A stretch of 64,000 nt of DNA from Microbacterium sp. PM5 (GCF_003293595.1 NZ_CP022162.1:961737-1025736); one strand, 5' to 3'. Positions 29,217 to 39,901 are shown, counted from the first letter of the stretch. Numbers and translations are program-made. Notes: a model not told the origin generated them from the letters alone.

Positions 29217-29564
29217 ATGAGCGAACCGTCCATCTTCACGCGCATCCTGGAGGGCGAGATCCCGGCCGAGATCCTTGCCGAGACCGAGAACGTGTTCGCG
29301 ATCCGCGACATCGCACCACAGGCACCGGTGCACCTGCTGGTGATCCCCAAGAGCGCCGCCTACCGCGACGTCGTCGAGCTCGCCGCATCCGACCCGGCTC
29401 TCATGAGCGAGATGGTGGGGCTGGCGAACACGCTCGCCGCCGAACACGCCGACGGCGACTTCCGCCTCGTGTTCAACACCGGTCCGGCCGCCGGCCAGAC
29501 CGTGTTCCACGTCCACGCGCACGTGCTCGCGGGAGGACTGGACGAGGGGAGCCTCGGTGGCTGA
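29217..29564 (+). CDS. HIT family nucleotide-binding protein (HinT-like)
   Basis: A 115-residue histidine triad protein. The catalytic motif is VFHVHAHVLAGG (HxHxH), with the N-terminal IFTRILEGEIPAEILAETENVFAIRDIAPQAPVH block of the HINT branch, which splits nucleoside phosphoramidates. Length is typical. ATG 29217 lies six bases after TACACT; codons further upstream in the same frame overlap rsmE and encode an unrelated Arg-rich stretch. The end overlaps the phoH start by eight bases. Confidence 0.93.
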   Translation: MSEPSIFTRILEGEIPAEILAETENVFAIRDIAPQAPVHLLVIPKSAAYRDVVELAASDPALMSEMVGLANTLAAEHADGDFRLVFNTGPAAGQTVFHVHAHVLAGGLDEGSLGG

Positions 29565-30699
29565 TTCCACCGACGACGCGAACGCGACCGCACCCGCCGT
29601 CGACCGGATTCTCGCCGACGGCGTGGCGATGGTCCAGCTGCTCGGACCGCAGGACCGGCTGCTGCGGGTCGTGGAGCGCGAACACCCCGACGTGCAGGTG
29701 CACGTGCGCGGCAATGAGATCACACTGACCGGCATTCCCGCCTCCGTCGCCCGCGCCCGCGCTCTGGTCGACGAGCTGATCGCCATGGCCCGCGCAGGTC
29801 AAGGTCTCGAACCCTCCGACGTGCAGACCTCGAACCGTATTCTCCGCGCCGACACCGGCGAACGCCCGTCAGAAGTGCTCGGCGAGGCGATCCTCAGCTC
29901 GCGCGGGCGCACGATCCGCCCGAAGACGCTCGGTCAGAAGCGGTATGTCGACGCGATCGACGAGAACACGATCGTCTTCGGCATCGGTCCTGCCGGAACC
30001 GGAAAGACCTACCTCGCGATGGCGAAGGCCGTTCAGGCCCTGCAGCGCAAGGAAGTCGACCGCATCATTCTGACTCGACCGGCGGTGGAGGCGGGGGAGC
30101 GCCTGGGCTTTCTGCCCGGCACCCTGACCGACAAGATCGACCCGTACCTGCGCCCGCTCTACGACGCGCTCAACGAGATGATGGACCCCGAGATCGTCCC
30201 CAAGCTCATGGCGTCGGGCACGATCGAGGTCGCTCCGCTGGCGTACATGCGCGGGCGGACGCTCAACAACTCGTTCGTCGTCCTCGACGAGGCCCAGAAC
30301 ACGACGCCGGAGCAGATGAAGATGTTCCTCACGCGTCTGGGCTTCGGCACCCACATGGTCGTGACCGGTGACATCACGCAGGTCGACCTGCCGCAAGGAG
30401 CCTCGGGGCTGCGGCTGGTCACCCGCGTGCTGAAGGACATCGACGACATCCACTTCGCGATGCTGACGAGTGAGGACGTGGTGCGCCACAGCCTCGTCGG
30501 CCGGATCGTCGACGCGTACAGCGTGTACGACGAGCAGCGTCTCGCCGCGCGGCGAGAGCGCGACGAGGCCGCCGAGTTCGCCAACCGCGCCGAGCGGCGC
30601 AGCGGCATCCCGCGCTCCAGCGGACCGAGAGACCACCTGCCGCCCCGGGACAACCGGGGACACCAAGGCCCCCACGGAACACAGCGAGGACGCTCATGA
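29557..30699 (+). CDS. phoH: PhoH-like ATPase
   Basis: A 380-residue PhoH/PhoL-type P-loop protein with a KH-like N-terminal part (VVEREHPDVQVHVRGNEITLTG). The ATPase core has Walker A in GIGPAGTGKTYLAM, Walker B in FVVLDEAQNTTPEQMKMFLTRLG and VVTGDITQVDLP. A charged, Gly/Arg-rich tail of about 40 residues follows. The family associates with ribosome maturation factors; the pairing with ybeY and era fits an RNA-related role. The start is GTG and overlaps the HIT gene. It ends in an ATGA overlap with ybeY. Confidence 0.94.
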   Translation: MADSTDDANATAPAVDRILADGVAMVQLLGPQDRLLRVVEREHPDVQVHVRGNEITLTGIPASVARARALVDELIAMARAGQGLEPSDVQTSNRILRADTGERPSEVLGEAILSSRGRTIRPKTLGQKRYVDAIDENTIVFGIGPAGTGKTYLAMAKAVQALQRKEVDRIILTRPAVEAGERLGFLPGTLTDKIDPYLRPLYDALNEMMDPEIVPKLMASGTIEVAPLAYMRGRTLNNSFVVLDEAQNTTPEQMKMFLTRLGFGTHMVVTGDITQVDLPQGASGLRLVTRVLKDIDDIHFAMLTSEDVVRHSLVGRIVDAYSVYDEQRLAARRERDEAAEFANRAERRSGIPRSSGPRDHLPPRDNRGHQGPHGTQRGRS

Positions 30700-31163
30700 C
30701 CATCGAGATCACCAATGAGTCCGGCGTCGAGATCGACGAGACCGTGCTGCTGCGTCTGACCGAGAACAACCTCGCCGAGCTGCACGTCAGTCCGGATGCC
30801 GATGTCGCGATCCTCCTCGTCGACGAGGGCGCGATGGAGGCCCTGCACGTGCAGTGGATGGACGAACCGGGTCCCACCGATGTGCTCAGCTTCCCCATGG
30901 ACGAGTTGCGACCGGGAACGCAGGAGCAGCCCACGCCGCCGGGTCTGCTCGGCGACATCGTGCTCTGCCCCCAGGTCGCCGAGACGCAGGCCCAGGCGGC
31001 GGGCCACACGACCGTCGACGAGCTGATCCTGCTCACCACGCACGGACTGCTGCACCTCCTGGGCTTCGATCACGCCGAGCCCGAGGAAGAGCGCGAGATG
31101 TTCGGTCTGCAGCGCGATCTGATTGCGGCATTCCACGCGTCGGAGCGCCGACGACGCGCATGA
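30696..31163 (+). CDS. ybeY: Endoribonuclease YbeY (rRNA maturation factor)
   Basis: A 155-residue metal-dependent RNase needed for 16S rRNA 3' end processing and ribosome quality control. The zinc motif is complete in HGLLHLLGFDHAEPEEEREMF (HxxxHxxGxDH type). The central block MDEPGPTDVLSFPMDE is typical of the family. ATG 30696 overlaps the phoH stop by four bases, and its own stop overlaps the next gene the same way. Confidence 0.96.
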   Translation: MTIEITNESGVEIDETVLLRLTENNLAELHVSPDADVAILLVDEGAMEALHVQWMDEPGPTDVLSFPMDELRPGTQEQPTPPGLLGDIVLCPQVAETQAQAAGHTTVDELILLTTHGLLHLLGFDHAEPEEEREMFGLQRDLIAAFHASERRRRA

Positions 31164-32479
31164 CAGAGATCCTCCTCCTCATCGCGGCAGCCCTCCTGGT
31201 CGCGCTCGGCGGTCTGATGGCGGCGCTGGATGCGGCGCTCGGCGTCACCTCGCGCGCCGACCTCGCCGAGATGGCGACGACAGGACGCAGCGCGGCCGCT
31301 CTTGGCCGGATCGGCGCCGATCCCGAAGCGCACGGCAACGCCGTCGTATTCATCAGGATCCTCGCCGAGACGACGGCGGCCGTCGTCGTGACCGTGGCGT
31401 TCACGATCGCGTTCGACAGCATCTGGTGGGCTATGCTGGCCGCTGCGGTGCTGATGACCGTGGTGTCGTTCGTCCTGGTCGGGGCGAGCCCTCGCGCCGT
31501 GGGCCGCCAGCACGCGCGCGGACTGCTGCGGGCGTGCGCCCCGCTCGTGCGCGGCGCGCGCATCGTCCTCGGCCCCCTCGCGCACCTGCTCGTCATCGTC
31601 GGCAACCGCGTGACCCCCGGCATCCATCGCGGAGCGTCGTTCGCCAGCGAGGAGCAGTTGCTGAGCATGGTCGACGAGGCCGCGTCCCAGGACCTCATCG
31701 AGGAGGACGACCGCGAGCTCATCCACTCCGTGTTCGAGTTCACCGACACGTACGTGCGCGAGGTGATGGTTCCGCGCACCGACATGGTGACGATGGATGC
31801 CGCCGCCACCACGCAGCAGGCGATGCAGCTCTTCCTCGACAAGGGCGTCTCGCGCGTGCCCGTCGCCGACGGCGAGGCCGACGACATCACCGGCGTCGTC
31901 TACCTCAAAGACCTCGTGCAGTTCGCGTATCGCGACGAGACAGCATGGCGTGACGCGCCGGTCGCACAGATCGCCCGCCCCGCCGTCTTTGTCCCGGAGT
32001 CGATGAAGGCCGAGACGCTCCTGCAGCAGATGAAGCGGGATGCCGTGCACGTCTGTCTCGTCGTCGACGAGTACGGCGGCGTGTCGGGACTCGTGACCCT
32101 CGAAGACCTCATCGAGGAGCTCGTCGGCGAGATCTCCGACGAGTACGATGCCCGCTCCAACGAGATCGTCGACCTCGGCGAGGGACGTTTCCGCGTGAGC
32201 GCACGACTGGGACTCGACGAGGTCGGGGAGTTGTTCGGCCTGGAGCTGGAGGACGAGGACGTCGACTCGATCGGCGGCCTGCTGGGCAAGCTGCTCGGCC
32301 GCGTGCCCCTGCCGGGGGCGACCGCGGAGTACTCCGGGCTGCGGCTGACGGGAGGGGCCTCCCGCGGACGCGGACGAGGCCTGGCCACCGTGTTCGTCGA
32401 ACCCACCGACAGCCTGCTCGCCGTCGACGCCGCCTTCGGCGACGACAACCGCACCGATCGGGAGGACTCCCACCGATGA
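31160..32479 (+). CDS. CNNM/CorC-type hemolysin family membrane protein
   Basis: A 439-residue membrane protein of the HlyC/CorC (CNNM) family, associated with magnesium or cobalt transport. The N-terminal DUF21 part has about three to four hydrophobic helices (starting LLLIAAALLVALGGLMAALDAAL). Then come a CBS pair (EVMVPRTDMVTM, GVVYLKDLVQF, VVDEYGGVSGLVTLEDLIEELVGEI) and a CorC_HlyC C-terminal domain ending near SLLAVDAAF. It lies between ybeY and era with ATGA overlaps on both sides, the usual order in this phylum. The transported ion is inferred from the family only. Confidence 0.91.
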   Translation: MTEILLLIAAALLVALGGLMAALDAALGVTSRADLAEMATTGRSAAALGRIGADPEAHGNAVVFIRILAETTAAVVVTVAFTIAFDSIWWAMLAAAVLMTVVSFVLVGASPRAVGRQHARGLLRACAPLVRGARIVLGPLAHLLVIVGNRVTPGIHRGASFASEEQLLSMVDEAASQDLIEEDDRELIHSVFEFTDTYVREVMVPRTDMVTMDAAATTQQAMQLFLDKGVSRVPVADGEADDITGVVYLKDLVQFAYRDETAWRDAPVAQIARPAVFVPESMKAETLLQQMKRDAVHVCLVVDEYGGVSGLVTLEDLIEELVGEISDEYDARSNEIVDLGEGRFRVSARLGLDEVGELFGLELEDEDVDSIGGLLGKLLGRVPLPGATAEYSGLRLTGGASRGRGRGLATVFVEPTDSLLAVDAAFGDDNRTDREDSHR

Positions 32480-33378
32480 CCGCCAGCCCGCAGACCCGCT
32501 CCGGGTTCGTCACCTTCGTCGGCCGACCCAACGTCGGCAAGTCCACGCTGACGAACGCCCTGGTGGGTGAGAAGGTCGCGATCACCTCCGACAAGCCACA
32601 GACGACGCGGCGCGCGATCCGCGGCATCGTCAACCGCCCCGCCGGCCAGCTCGTCATCGTCGACACCCCCGGCATCCACAAGCCGCGCACGCTGCTCGGC
32701 CAGCGCCTGAACGACCTCGTCGAGCAGGTCCTCGGCGACGTGGACGCGATCGGCTTCCTCGTGCCGGCCACGGAGAAGGTGGGTCCGGGCGACCGGCGTA
32801 TCGCGGCATCCCTCGACGGGTACCCCCGCGCGAAGAAGGTCGCCATCGTCACGAAGACCGACATCGCATCGCGCGACGAGATCACCGAACGACTGATGGA
32901 GGTCGACAGTCTGCGCGAGGACTGGGATGCCGTCATCCCCATCTCCGCCGTCGCGAACGAGCAGCTGGACGTGCTCGCCGACGAGCTGCTGACGCTCATG
33001 CCCGAAGGACCCGCCCTCTACGAGGACGGTGTCGTCACGGATGAGTCGCTGGAGGACCGCATCGCCGAGATCATCCGCGAGGCGGCGCTGGAAGGCGTTC
33101 GAGACGAACTGCCGCACTCGATCGCCGTCACGATCGACGACATCTCCCGCCGCGACGAGGGCGAGCTGACCGACATCTACGCGAACCTCGTCGTCGAGCG
33201 CGACAGCCAGAAGGCCATCATCATCGGGCACAAGGGCTCGCGCCTCGCGTCGGTCGGCGCGCGCGCCCGCGCCCAGATCGAACCGCTCGTGGGCACCAAG
33301 GTGTTCTTGAAGCTGCACGTGCGCGTCGCCAAGGAATGGCAACGCGATCCGAAGCAACTCGGAAGGCTGGGATTCTGA
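32476..33378 (+). CDS. era: GTPase Era
   Basis: A 300-residue GTPase that binds the 3' end of 16S rRNA and helps 30S assembly. Motifs: GRPNVGKSTLTNALVG (G1), SDKPQTTRRAIRG (G2 region), VDTPGIHKPR (G3) and TKTDIA (G4). The C-terminal KH domain carries IIGHKGSRLASVGARARAQIE. It ends KQLGRLGF, as is usual for Era. It overlaps the upstream corC-like gene by four bases and closes the conserved hrcA-to-era series. Confidence 0.96.
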   Translation: MTASPQTRSGFVTFVGRPNVGKSTLTNALVGEKVAITSDKPQTTRRAIRGIVNRPAGQLVIVDTPGIHKPRTLLGQRLNDLVEQVLGDVDAIGFLVPATEKVGPGDRRIAASLDGYPRAKKVAIVTKTDIASRDEITERLMEVDSLREDWDAVIPISAVANEQLDVLADELLTLMPEGPALYEDGVVTDESLEDRIAEIIREAALEGVRDELPHSIAVTIDDISRRDEGELTDIYANLVVERDSQKAIIIGHKGSRLASVGARARAQIEPLVGTKVFLKLHVRVAKEWQRDPKQLGRLGF

Positions 33379-33379
33379 C

Positions 33380-34327
33380 ATGACGCACACGACGGCACGG
33401 CAGTGGCGGGCGGTACGGGCCGGTGGGCCCGAGACGTGGGAACTCGCCGAGGTCGAGGTTCCCGCCCCGGCCCCCGGAGAGGTGACGATCCGCGTGCGCG
33501 CGGCGGGCATGAACCCCGCCGACGCCAAGCACGTCGCCGCCGAGAACGGGCAGTCCTGGCCTGTGCCGATCGGGTACGAGGTGTCGGGCGAGATCACCGC
33601 GATCGGTCTCGATACGGAGATCGGGTCGGGACCCGCGGCGAAAGGTGACGAGGTCGTCGCCTTCCGCGTGCAGGGCGGCTATGCGACGGAGATGACGGTG
33701 GATGCCGCGAAGGTGTTCCACAAGCCTGAGCCGCTCAGCCATCCGGAGGCGGCGAATCTGCTGCTGACCGGCACGACCGCCGCGGAGATGCTGCACGTCG
33801 TCGCGGCGAAGCCGGGAGAGACGATCCTCCTGCACGGCGCGTCGGGTGCCGTGGGCGTCGCCGTGCTGCAGTTGGCGGCGCTGCGCGGCATCCATGTCAT
33901 CGGCACGGCGGCCGAAAGCTCGTTCGAGCGCGTGCGGCGCTTCGGCGGCGAGCCCGTCGCCTACGGACCGGGGCTCTTCGAGCGGGCGGTCGCGATCGCC
34001 GGTGACGTCCCCATCGTCGCGGCGCTGGATGCTGTCGGGACGGATGAGGCCATCGACGTGTCGCTCGCGCTGGTCGCCGACCGTGCTCGGATCGTGACGA
34101 TCGTGTCGCCGTCGCGGGCGAAAGCCGACGGATTCCACTGGATCGCCGGGGCACTGCCCGACAGCGCGCGCTTCCGCGACGCGGCGCGGGCAGGCCTGAT
34201 CGCGGCCGCGAACGCCGGCACTCTGGCCGTCCCGGTGGCACGTACGTTCCCCCTCACCGATGCGCCTGCGGCGCTCGCCCTGTTGGCCGAGGGACACGCC
34301 GGGGGAGCCCTGGCACTGGTCCCGTGA
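33380..34327 (+). CDS. NADP-dependent quinone oxidoreductase-like protein (zinc-less MDR family)
   Basis: A 315-residue medium-chain dehydrogenase/reductase without the structural zinc cysteines. The GroES-like N-terminal domain has VRAAGMNPADAKHVAAENG and IGYEVSGEI. The Rossmann fold has ILLHGASGAVGVAVLQLAALRG (AxxGxVG type). This resembles NADPH:quinone reductases such as QorA. The substrate is not known. The ATG lies one base after the era stop, so read-through from era is likely. Confidence 0.86.
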   Translation: MTHTTARQWRAVRAGGPETWELAEVEVPAPAPGEVTIRVRAAGMNPADAKHVAAENGQSWPVPIGYEVSGEITAIGLDTEIGSGPAAKGDEVVAFRVQGGYATEMTVDAAKVFHKPEPLSHPEAANLLLTGTTAAEMLHVVAAKPGETILLHGASGAVGVAVLQLAALRGIHVIGTAAESSFERVRRFGGEPVAYGPGLFERAVAIAGDVPIVAALDAVGTDEAIDVSLALVADRARIVTIVSPSRAKADGFHWIAGALPDSARFRDAARAGLIAAANAGTLAVPVARTFPLTDAPAALALLAEGHAGGALALVP

Positions 34328-34353
34328 GTTTCGTCGAGTTCGGCGGACAGGTG

Positions 34354-34359
34354 TACGCT
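34354..34359 (+). promoter_or_regulatory. -10 hexamer TACGCT of the leuA leader transcript
   Basis: TACGCT six bases before the ATG of the leader peptide (34366). It places the transcript start at the leader ORF itself. Confidence 0.65.
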
Positions 34360-34365
34360 GTCCCC

Positions 34366-34416
34366 ATGCGCGCGTTCGGCCTCCTTCTTAGCCGCCGCGA
34401 CGAGACCTCGTTCTAG
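34366..34416 (+). CDS. Probable leucine leader peptide upstream of leuA
   Basis: A 16-codon ORF, MRAFGLLLSRRDETSF, ending at TAG 34414-34416. It contains three consecutive Leu codons CTC CTT CTT; CTT is rare in this high-GC genome. It begins six bases after a TACGCT -10 box, so it would be translated from a leaderless mRNA. The 3' third of the ORF forms the left arm of a perfect hairpin. This is the layout of transcription attenuation: ribosome stalling at Leu codons under low charged tRNA-Leu would prevent the hairpin. Leu leader peptides before leuA are known in actinobacteria; the assignment here is from sequence layout. Confidence 0.78.
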   Translation: MRAFGLLLSRRDETSF

Positions 34417-34433
34417 GGCCCTCCTCGTCGCGG
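34395..34433 (+). promoter_or_regulatory. leuA attenuator hairpin
   Basis: Perfect 10-bp stem CCGCGACGAG (34395-34404) with CTCGTCGCGG (34424-34433) and a 19-nt loop that holds the leader stop codon. The sequence after it (AGCTTGTCATCG) has only a weak T content, so it may work as a Rho-assisted or translational block rather than a classic terminator. Confidence 0.7.
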
Positions 34434-34471
34434 AGCTTGTCATCGTCTGACACTCGGCCCGCACCATCTGA

Positions 34472-36250
<1,779 letters not shown>

Positions 36251-36254
36251 CGCC

Positions 36255-36313
36255 GCGTTTCGACTCGTCGCTGCGCTCCTCGGTCGTCGGGGGAGCGCAG
36301 CGCGTCGAAACGC
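36255..36313. repeat. Palindromic intergenic repeat, copy 1
   Basis: Inverted repeat with outer arms GCGTTTCGAC (36255-36264) and GTCGAAACGC (36304-36313). The inner arms include GCTGCGCTCC and GGGAGCGCAGC. It lies between the convergent stops of leuA and the TRIC gene. The copy at 39300-39383 shares the outer arms and the TCGTCGCTnCGCTCCTCG core. It probably acts as a bidirectional terminator. Confidence 0.85.
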
Positions 36314-36314
36314 C

Positions 36315-37001
36315 TCAGGGCCGGATGATCGGGATCGCGCTGGTCTCCACCGCGACTTTGCGCCGGTACAGCGCGCGCTGTTCGGGCAGCGAGATGTCGA
36401 AGATGACCGCGAGCAGTCGGATCACGGTCGTGACCACGACCGAGGCGATCGCCGCGGCCACCAGCGGCGCACCGACGGCGTGTGCGAACGCGAGCAACGC
36501 GCAGCCGACCGCGGCCGCGACGGCGTACAGCGATCCGACGTGCATGATCGCCACCGGCAGGCCCATGATCACGTCGCGAAGAATGCCGCCGCCCACCGCG
36601 GCGCAGACCCCGACGAAGACCGCCGGGACGGGGGGAAGGCCGAGCGCCAGCGCCTTGGAGGTGCCGAAGGCACCGAACAGACCGATCACCACGGCGTCAA
36701 GGGCCACGATCACCGCGTTGAGGCGCTCGAAGATGTTGGCCAGCAGCATGCCGACCAGAGCCGCGCCGACGGCCGTGATCAGGTACCAGTTGCTCTTCAG
36801 CGTCGCGGGTTCGACGTTGAGCAGGAGGTCGCGGATGATGCCGCCACCCATGCCCATCACGGTGCCGACGATGACGACGCCGAGCAGGTCGAGTCGGCGC
36901 TGTCCGACGAAGCCCGACGAGAACAGCGCGCCCTGTACACCGCCGAGTCCCACGGCGAGGAGGTCGGCCCAGAGGGGGATCACGAACAACTGTTCCGTCA
37001 C
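36315..37001 (-). CDS. Trimeric intracellular cation (TRIC) channel family protein
   Basis: A 228-residue, seven-helix membrane protein of the TRIC/YadS (formerly UPF0126) family, which forms potassium-permeable channels. Two internal repeats are visible: GVMGGGIIRDLLL-like VGTVMGMGGGIIRDLLLN in the first half and CAAVGGGILRDVIMGLP in the second. The GTG at 37001 is chosen because GACAAT lies six bases before it, and the longer frame adds an unrelated Pro/Gly stretch. It is divergent from recO and convergent with leuA. Confidence 0.9.
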   Translation of the reverse strand: MTEQLFVIPLWADLLAVGLGGVQGALFSSGFVGQRRLDLLGVVIVGTVMGMGGGIIRDLLLNVEPATLKSNWYLITAVGAALVGMLLANIFERLNAVIVALDAVVIGLFGAFGTSKALALGLPPVPAVFVGVCAAVGGGILRDVIMGLPVAIMHVGSLYAVAAAVGCALLAFAHAVGAPLVAAAIASVVVTTVIRLLAVIFDISLPEQRALYRRKVAVETSAIPIIRP

Positions 37002-37044
37002 CTGACCATTGTCTCCAATGCCGCCCGATGTCGGCACCGGCGGG

Positions 37045-37050
37045 GATAAT
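37045..37050 (+). promoter_or_regulatory. -10 hexamer GATAAT of recO
   Basis: GATAAT six bases before the GTG at 37057. It decides this start over an in-frame ATG at 37009 and predicts a leaderless mRNA. Confidence 0.6.
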
Positions 37051-37056
37051 CGAGGG

Positions 37057-37785
37057 GTGCCCACCTACCGCGACGAGGTCGTGGTCCTGCGCACCCACAA
37101 GCTGGGTGAAGCGGACCGCATCGTGACCATGCTCAGCCGTCGCCACGGCAAGGTACGCGCTGTCGCAAAGGGTGTGCGCCGCACGTCGTCGAAGTTCGGG
37201 GCCCGCCTCGAGCCGTTCATGGTCGCCGACGTCCAGCTCTACCAGGGGCGCTCGCTCGACATCGTGCAGCAGGCCGAGTCGCTCGGCTCCTACGGGGCCG
37301 CGATCGTGGCGGACTACGACCGTTACACGGCTGCGCACGCCATGGTCGAGACCGCCGACCGGCTGAACGAAGCCGAAGCCACCCCCCAGCAGTACCTGCT
37401 GCTCGTGGGAGGACTGCGCACCCTCGCCCAGGGCGGACGGGAGTCGCGTTCCGTCCTCGACTCGTACCTGCTGCGCGCGATGTCGCTGTCGGGCTGGGCT
37501 CCCGCCCTCTTCGATTGCGCGCGATGCGGCGCGGCCGGCCCGCACGATTGGTTCGTCGCGCAGCTCGGCGGCGTCGTCTGCGGCGACTGCGCTCCGGCCG
37601 GCTCGGCGCGCCTTCGTCCGGAGACGGGTGCGCTGCTGCGCGCCCTCGTCGCGGGAGAATGGGATGTCGTGGATGCCGCGACCCACGCCGCCACCGCCTC
37701 GGCATCCGGCCTCGTCGCCGCCTACGCGCAGTGGCATCTCGAGCGCGGCATCCGTTCCCTGTCCCATGTGGAGAGCACCCGTTGA
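37057..37785 (+). CDS. recO: DNA repair protein RecO
   Basis: A 242-residue protein that loads RecA onto SSB-coated single-stranded DNA with RecR. The N-terminal OB fold starts (M)[27 protein letters not shown], typical of RecO, followed by [22 protein letters not shown] four-cysteine zinc site is visible as CARCG and CGDCA (about residues 155-178). The end overlaps uppS by four bases, the common recO-uppS order. Confidence 0.95.
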   Translation: MPTYRDEVVVLRTHKLGEADRIVTMLSRRHGKVRAVAKGVRRTSSKFGARLEPFMVADVQLYQGRSLDIVQQAESLGSYGAAIVADYDRYTAAHAMVETADRLNEAEATPQQYLLLVGGLRTLAQGGRESRSVLDSYLLRAMSLSGWAPALFDCARCGAAGPHDWFVAQLGGVVCGDCAPAGSARLRPETGALLRALVAGEWDVVDAATHAATASASGLVAAYAQWHLERGIRSLSHVESTR

Positions 37786-38597
37786 GCCCCAAGCCCTACA
37801 CGCATCGCGATGCCGTGCCGTACCGCCCCCTCGATTGGACCGGCATCCATCCGCCGCGTTTTCCGAAGGGCGGTGTGCCGAACCACGTTGCGATCGTGAT
37901 GGACGGCAACGGACGGTGGGCCAACCGCCGGGGACTGACACGAATCGAAGGACACCGGGCGGGCGAGGAGGTGCTTCTCGACGTCGTGGCCGGCGCGATC
38001 CAGGCCGGAGTGAAACACCTCAGCGTCTACGCCTTCTCGACCGAGAACTGGGCCCGCTCACCGGAAGAGGTGCGCTTCCTGATGGGCTACAACCGCGACG
38101 TGCTGCACCGCCGCCGTGATCAGTTGAACGAATGGGGCGTGCGCATCCGCTGGGCGGGCCGCAAGCCGCGCCTGTGGGGATCGGTCATCAAAGAGCTGCA
38201 GTACGCCGAGCAGCTCACCGCCGGCAACGACACGCTCACCCTGACGATGTGCATCAACTACGGCGGCCGGCTCGAGCTCATCGACGCGATGCGCGCGATG
38301 GGCGAACAGATCGCCGCGGGGCGGCTGAAGCCGTCGGCGATCACGGAGAAGACGCTGCGCACGCACCTGTACGTTCCGGACATGCCCGACGTCGACCTCT
38401 TCCTGCGCTCCAGCGGCGAGCAACGCACCTCGAACTTCCTGCTGTGGGAGTCGGCCTACGCCGAGATGGTGTTCCTCGACACGCTCTGGCCAGACTTCTC
38501 GCGCACGGATCTGTGGGGCGCGATCGAGCTGTATCTGGGTCGCAGCCGCCGATTCGGCGGCGCGATCGATGCTCCCACCGCTGACGCAGCGGAATAG
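37782..38597 (+). CDS. uppS: Isoprenyl transferase (undecaprenyl diphosphate synthase family)
   Basis: A 271-residue cis-prenyltransferase that builds the lipid carrier for peptidoglycan synthesis. The catalytic loop is [26 protein letters not shown] with the catalytic Asp, followed by [15 protein letters not shown], and near the end [25 protein letters not shown] placed the start at TTG 37782, which overlaps the recO stop as TTGA; a GTG at 37815 is the main alternative. Chain length of the product cannot be read from the sequence. Confidence 0.92.
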   Translation: MSPKPYTHRDAVPYRPLDWTGIHPPRFPKGGVPNHVAIVMDGNGRWANRRGLTRIEGHRAGEEVLLDVVAGAIQAGVKHLSVYAFSTENWARSPEEVRFLMGYNRDVLHRRRDQLNEWGVRIRWAGRKPRLWGSVIKELQYAEQLTAGNDTLTLTMCINYGGRLELIDAMRAMGEQIAAGRLKPSAITEKTLRTHLYVPDMPDVDLFLRSSGEQRTSNFLLWESAYAEMVFLDTLWPDFSRTDLWGAIELYLGRSRRFGGAIDAPTADAAE

Positions 38598-38626
38598 ACC
38601 GACGCCCGCGGAGAGTTGCACCCGAC

Positions 38627-39292
38627 ATGACAGACAAGATCACCATCGACGTGTGGAGTGACATCGCCTGCCCGTGGTGCTACATCGGCAAGCGCAATCT
38701 CGAGGCCGGCCTCGCTCAGACGGCGGCCGACACCGACGCCCCGCAGGTCGACGTGACCTTCCACTCCTTCGAGCTCTCTCCCGACACTCCGGTCGACTTC
38801 GAGGGCGACGAGGTCGACTTCCTTGCCGGACACAAGGGAATGCCGCGAGAGCGCGTGCGCGAGATGCTCGACCAGGTCACCGGCGTCGCCGCGAACTCCG
38901 GGCTCGAGTACCGCTTCGATCTGCTGCAGCACACCAACACCGTGAAGGCGCACGAACTGCTGCACTTCGCGAAGGCGCAGGGGCGTCAGTACGAGATGGC
39001 CGAGCGCCTCATGTCCGCATACTTCACCGAGGGCAAGCACGTCGGACGCGTCGACGACCTCGTCGACCTCGCCGTGGAGGTCGGCCTGGATGCCTCGGAC
39101 GTGCGTGACGCACTCGAATCGGGCCGACATCTGGCCGATGTGCGCGCCGATCAGGCACAGGCGCAGGCTTACGGCATCCAGGGCGTGCCGTTCTTCGTGA
39201 TCGACGGCAAGTACGGCGTGAGCGGCGCGCAGCCGGCCGACGCGTTCGCACAGATCACCCGACAGGTGTGGGCGGAGAAGCAGGACGCCTGA
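38627..39292 (+). CDS. DsbA family oxidoreductase (FrnE-like)
   Basis: A 221-residue thioredoxin-fold protein of the FrnE group. The redox motif CPWC is at residues 15-18 in VWSDIACPWCYIGKRNLE. The cis-Pro region is QGVPFFVIDGKYGVSGAQP near the C-terminus. There is no signal peptide, so it acts in the cytoplasm, like other FrnE proteins linked to oxidative stress or polyketide pathways. The partner is unknown. It stands 29 nt after uppS and is followed by a palindromic terminator-like repeat. Confidence 0.9.
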   Translation: MTDKITIDVWSDIACPWCYIGKRNLEAGLAQTAADTDAPQVDVTFHSFELSPDTPVDFEGDEVDFLAGHKGMPRERVREMLDQVTGVAANSGLEYRFDLLQHTNTVKAHELLHFAKAQGRQYEMAERLMSAYFTEGKHVGRVDDLVDLAVEVGLDASDVRDALESGRHLADVRADQAQAQAYGIQGVPFFVIDGKYGVSGAQPADAFAQITRQVWAEKQDA

Positions 39293-39299
39293 GACGTCG

Positions 39300-39383
39300 C
39301 GTTTCGACTCGTCGCTACGCTCCTCGCTCAACGACCGGCAACGAACCTCTCCGGTCGTTGAGCGAGCGCAGCGAGTCGAAACG
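39300..39383. repeat. Palindromic intergenic repeat, copy 2
   Basis: Long inverted repeat with outer arms CGTTTCGACTCG (39300-39311) and CGAGTCGAAACG (39372-39383). Inner arms CGCTCAACGACCGG and CCGGTCGTTGAGCG bring the pairing close to the centre. It lies between the convergent stops at 39292 and 39398, like copy 1 at 36255-36313. Confidence 0.9.
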
Positions 39384-39397
39384 GGCCGCAGCAGGGC

Positions 39398-39901
39398 TCA
39401 GGCGGGGAGGCTGGCCTCGATCGCCGCGATCACCTCGGGCGCGTCGGGCTTGGTCTGCGGACGGAAACGGTGCACCTCGCCGGTCGGCGTGACCAGGAAT
39501 TTCTCGAAGTTCCACATGACCGGGCCCTTCGCCCCCTCCACGTTCTTCGCCTTCTTCAGCGCCTTGTAAAGGGGAGCGGCGTGCGAGCCGTTCACCCGCA
39601 CCTTGTCCATGATGGGGAAGCTGACGCCCCACGTGACGGCGCAGTACTCCAGGATCTCCTCCATGGAGCCCGGCTCCTGACCCATGAACTGGTTGCAGGG
39701 GAAGCCGATGACCTGCAGACCCCGGTCGCCATAGGTGCGCTGCAGCTCTTCGAGCTGCTCGTACTGCGGCGTCAGACCGCACTTGGATGCGACGTTGACG
39801 ATGAGAACGGCGCGATCGCCGAACTCGGAGAGGGTGTGCTCTGCGCCGGTCGCGTCGGTGTAGGGGATGTCACGAAGCTGCGCTGTCTGTGTGTCGGCCA
39901 T
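39398..39901 (-). CDS. Glutathione peroxidase family protein (Cys type)
   Basis: A 167-residue peroxidase. The peroxidatic residue is Cys41 in VNVASKCGLTPQY rather than selenocysteine. The Gln and Trp of the catalytic tetrad are in GFPCNQFMGQEPGS and MWNFEKFLV. Actinobacteria generally lack glutathione, so thioredoxin or mycoredoxin is the more likely reductant. I chose ATG 39901 because TATCGT lies seven bases before it and the longer frame is Arg-rich and not part of the family. It is divergent from dusB, with 62 bases between the starts. Confidence 0.92.
   Translation of the reverse strand: MADTQTAQLRDIPYTDATGAEHTLSEFGDRAVLIVNVASKCGLTPQYEQLEELQRTYGDRGLQVIGFPCNQFMGQEPGSMEEILEYCAVTWGVSFPIMDKVRVNGSHAAPLYKALKKAKNVEGAKGPVMWNFEKFLVTPTGEVHRFRPQTKPDAPEVIAAIEASLPA

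Noticed and set aside
29557..30699. PhoH read as a phosphate-starvation operon member
   Set aside because: Despite the name, the neighbours are ribosome maturation genes (ybeY, era) and no phosphate-type promoter is visible.
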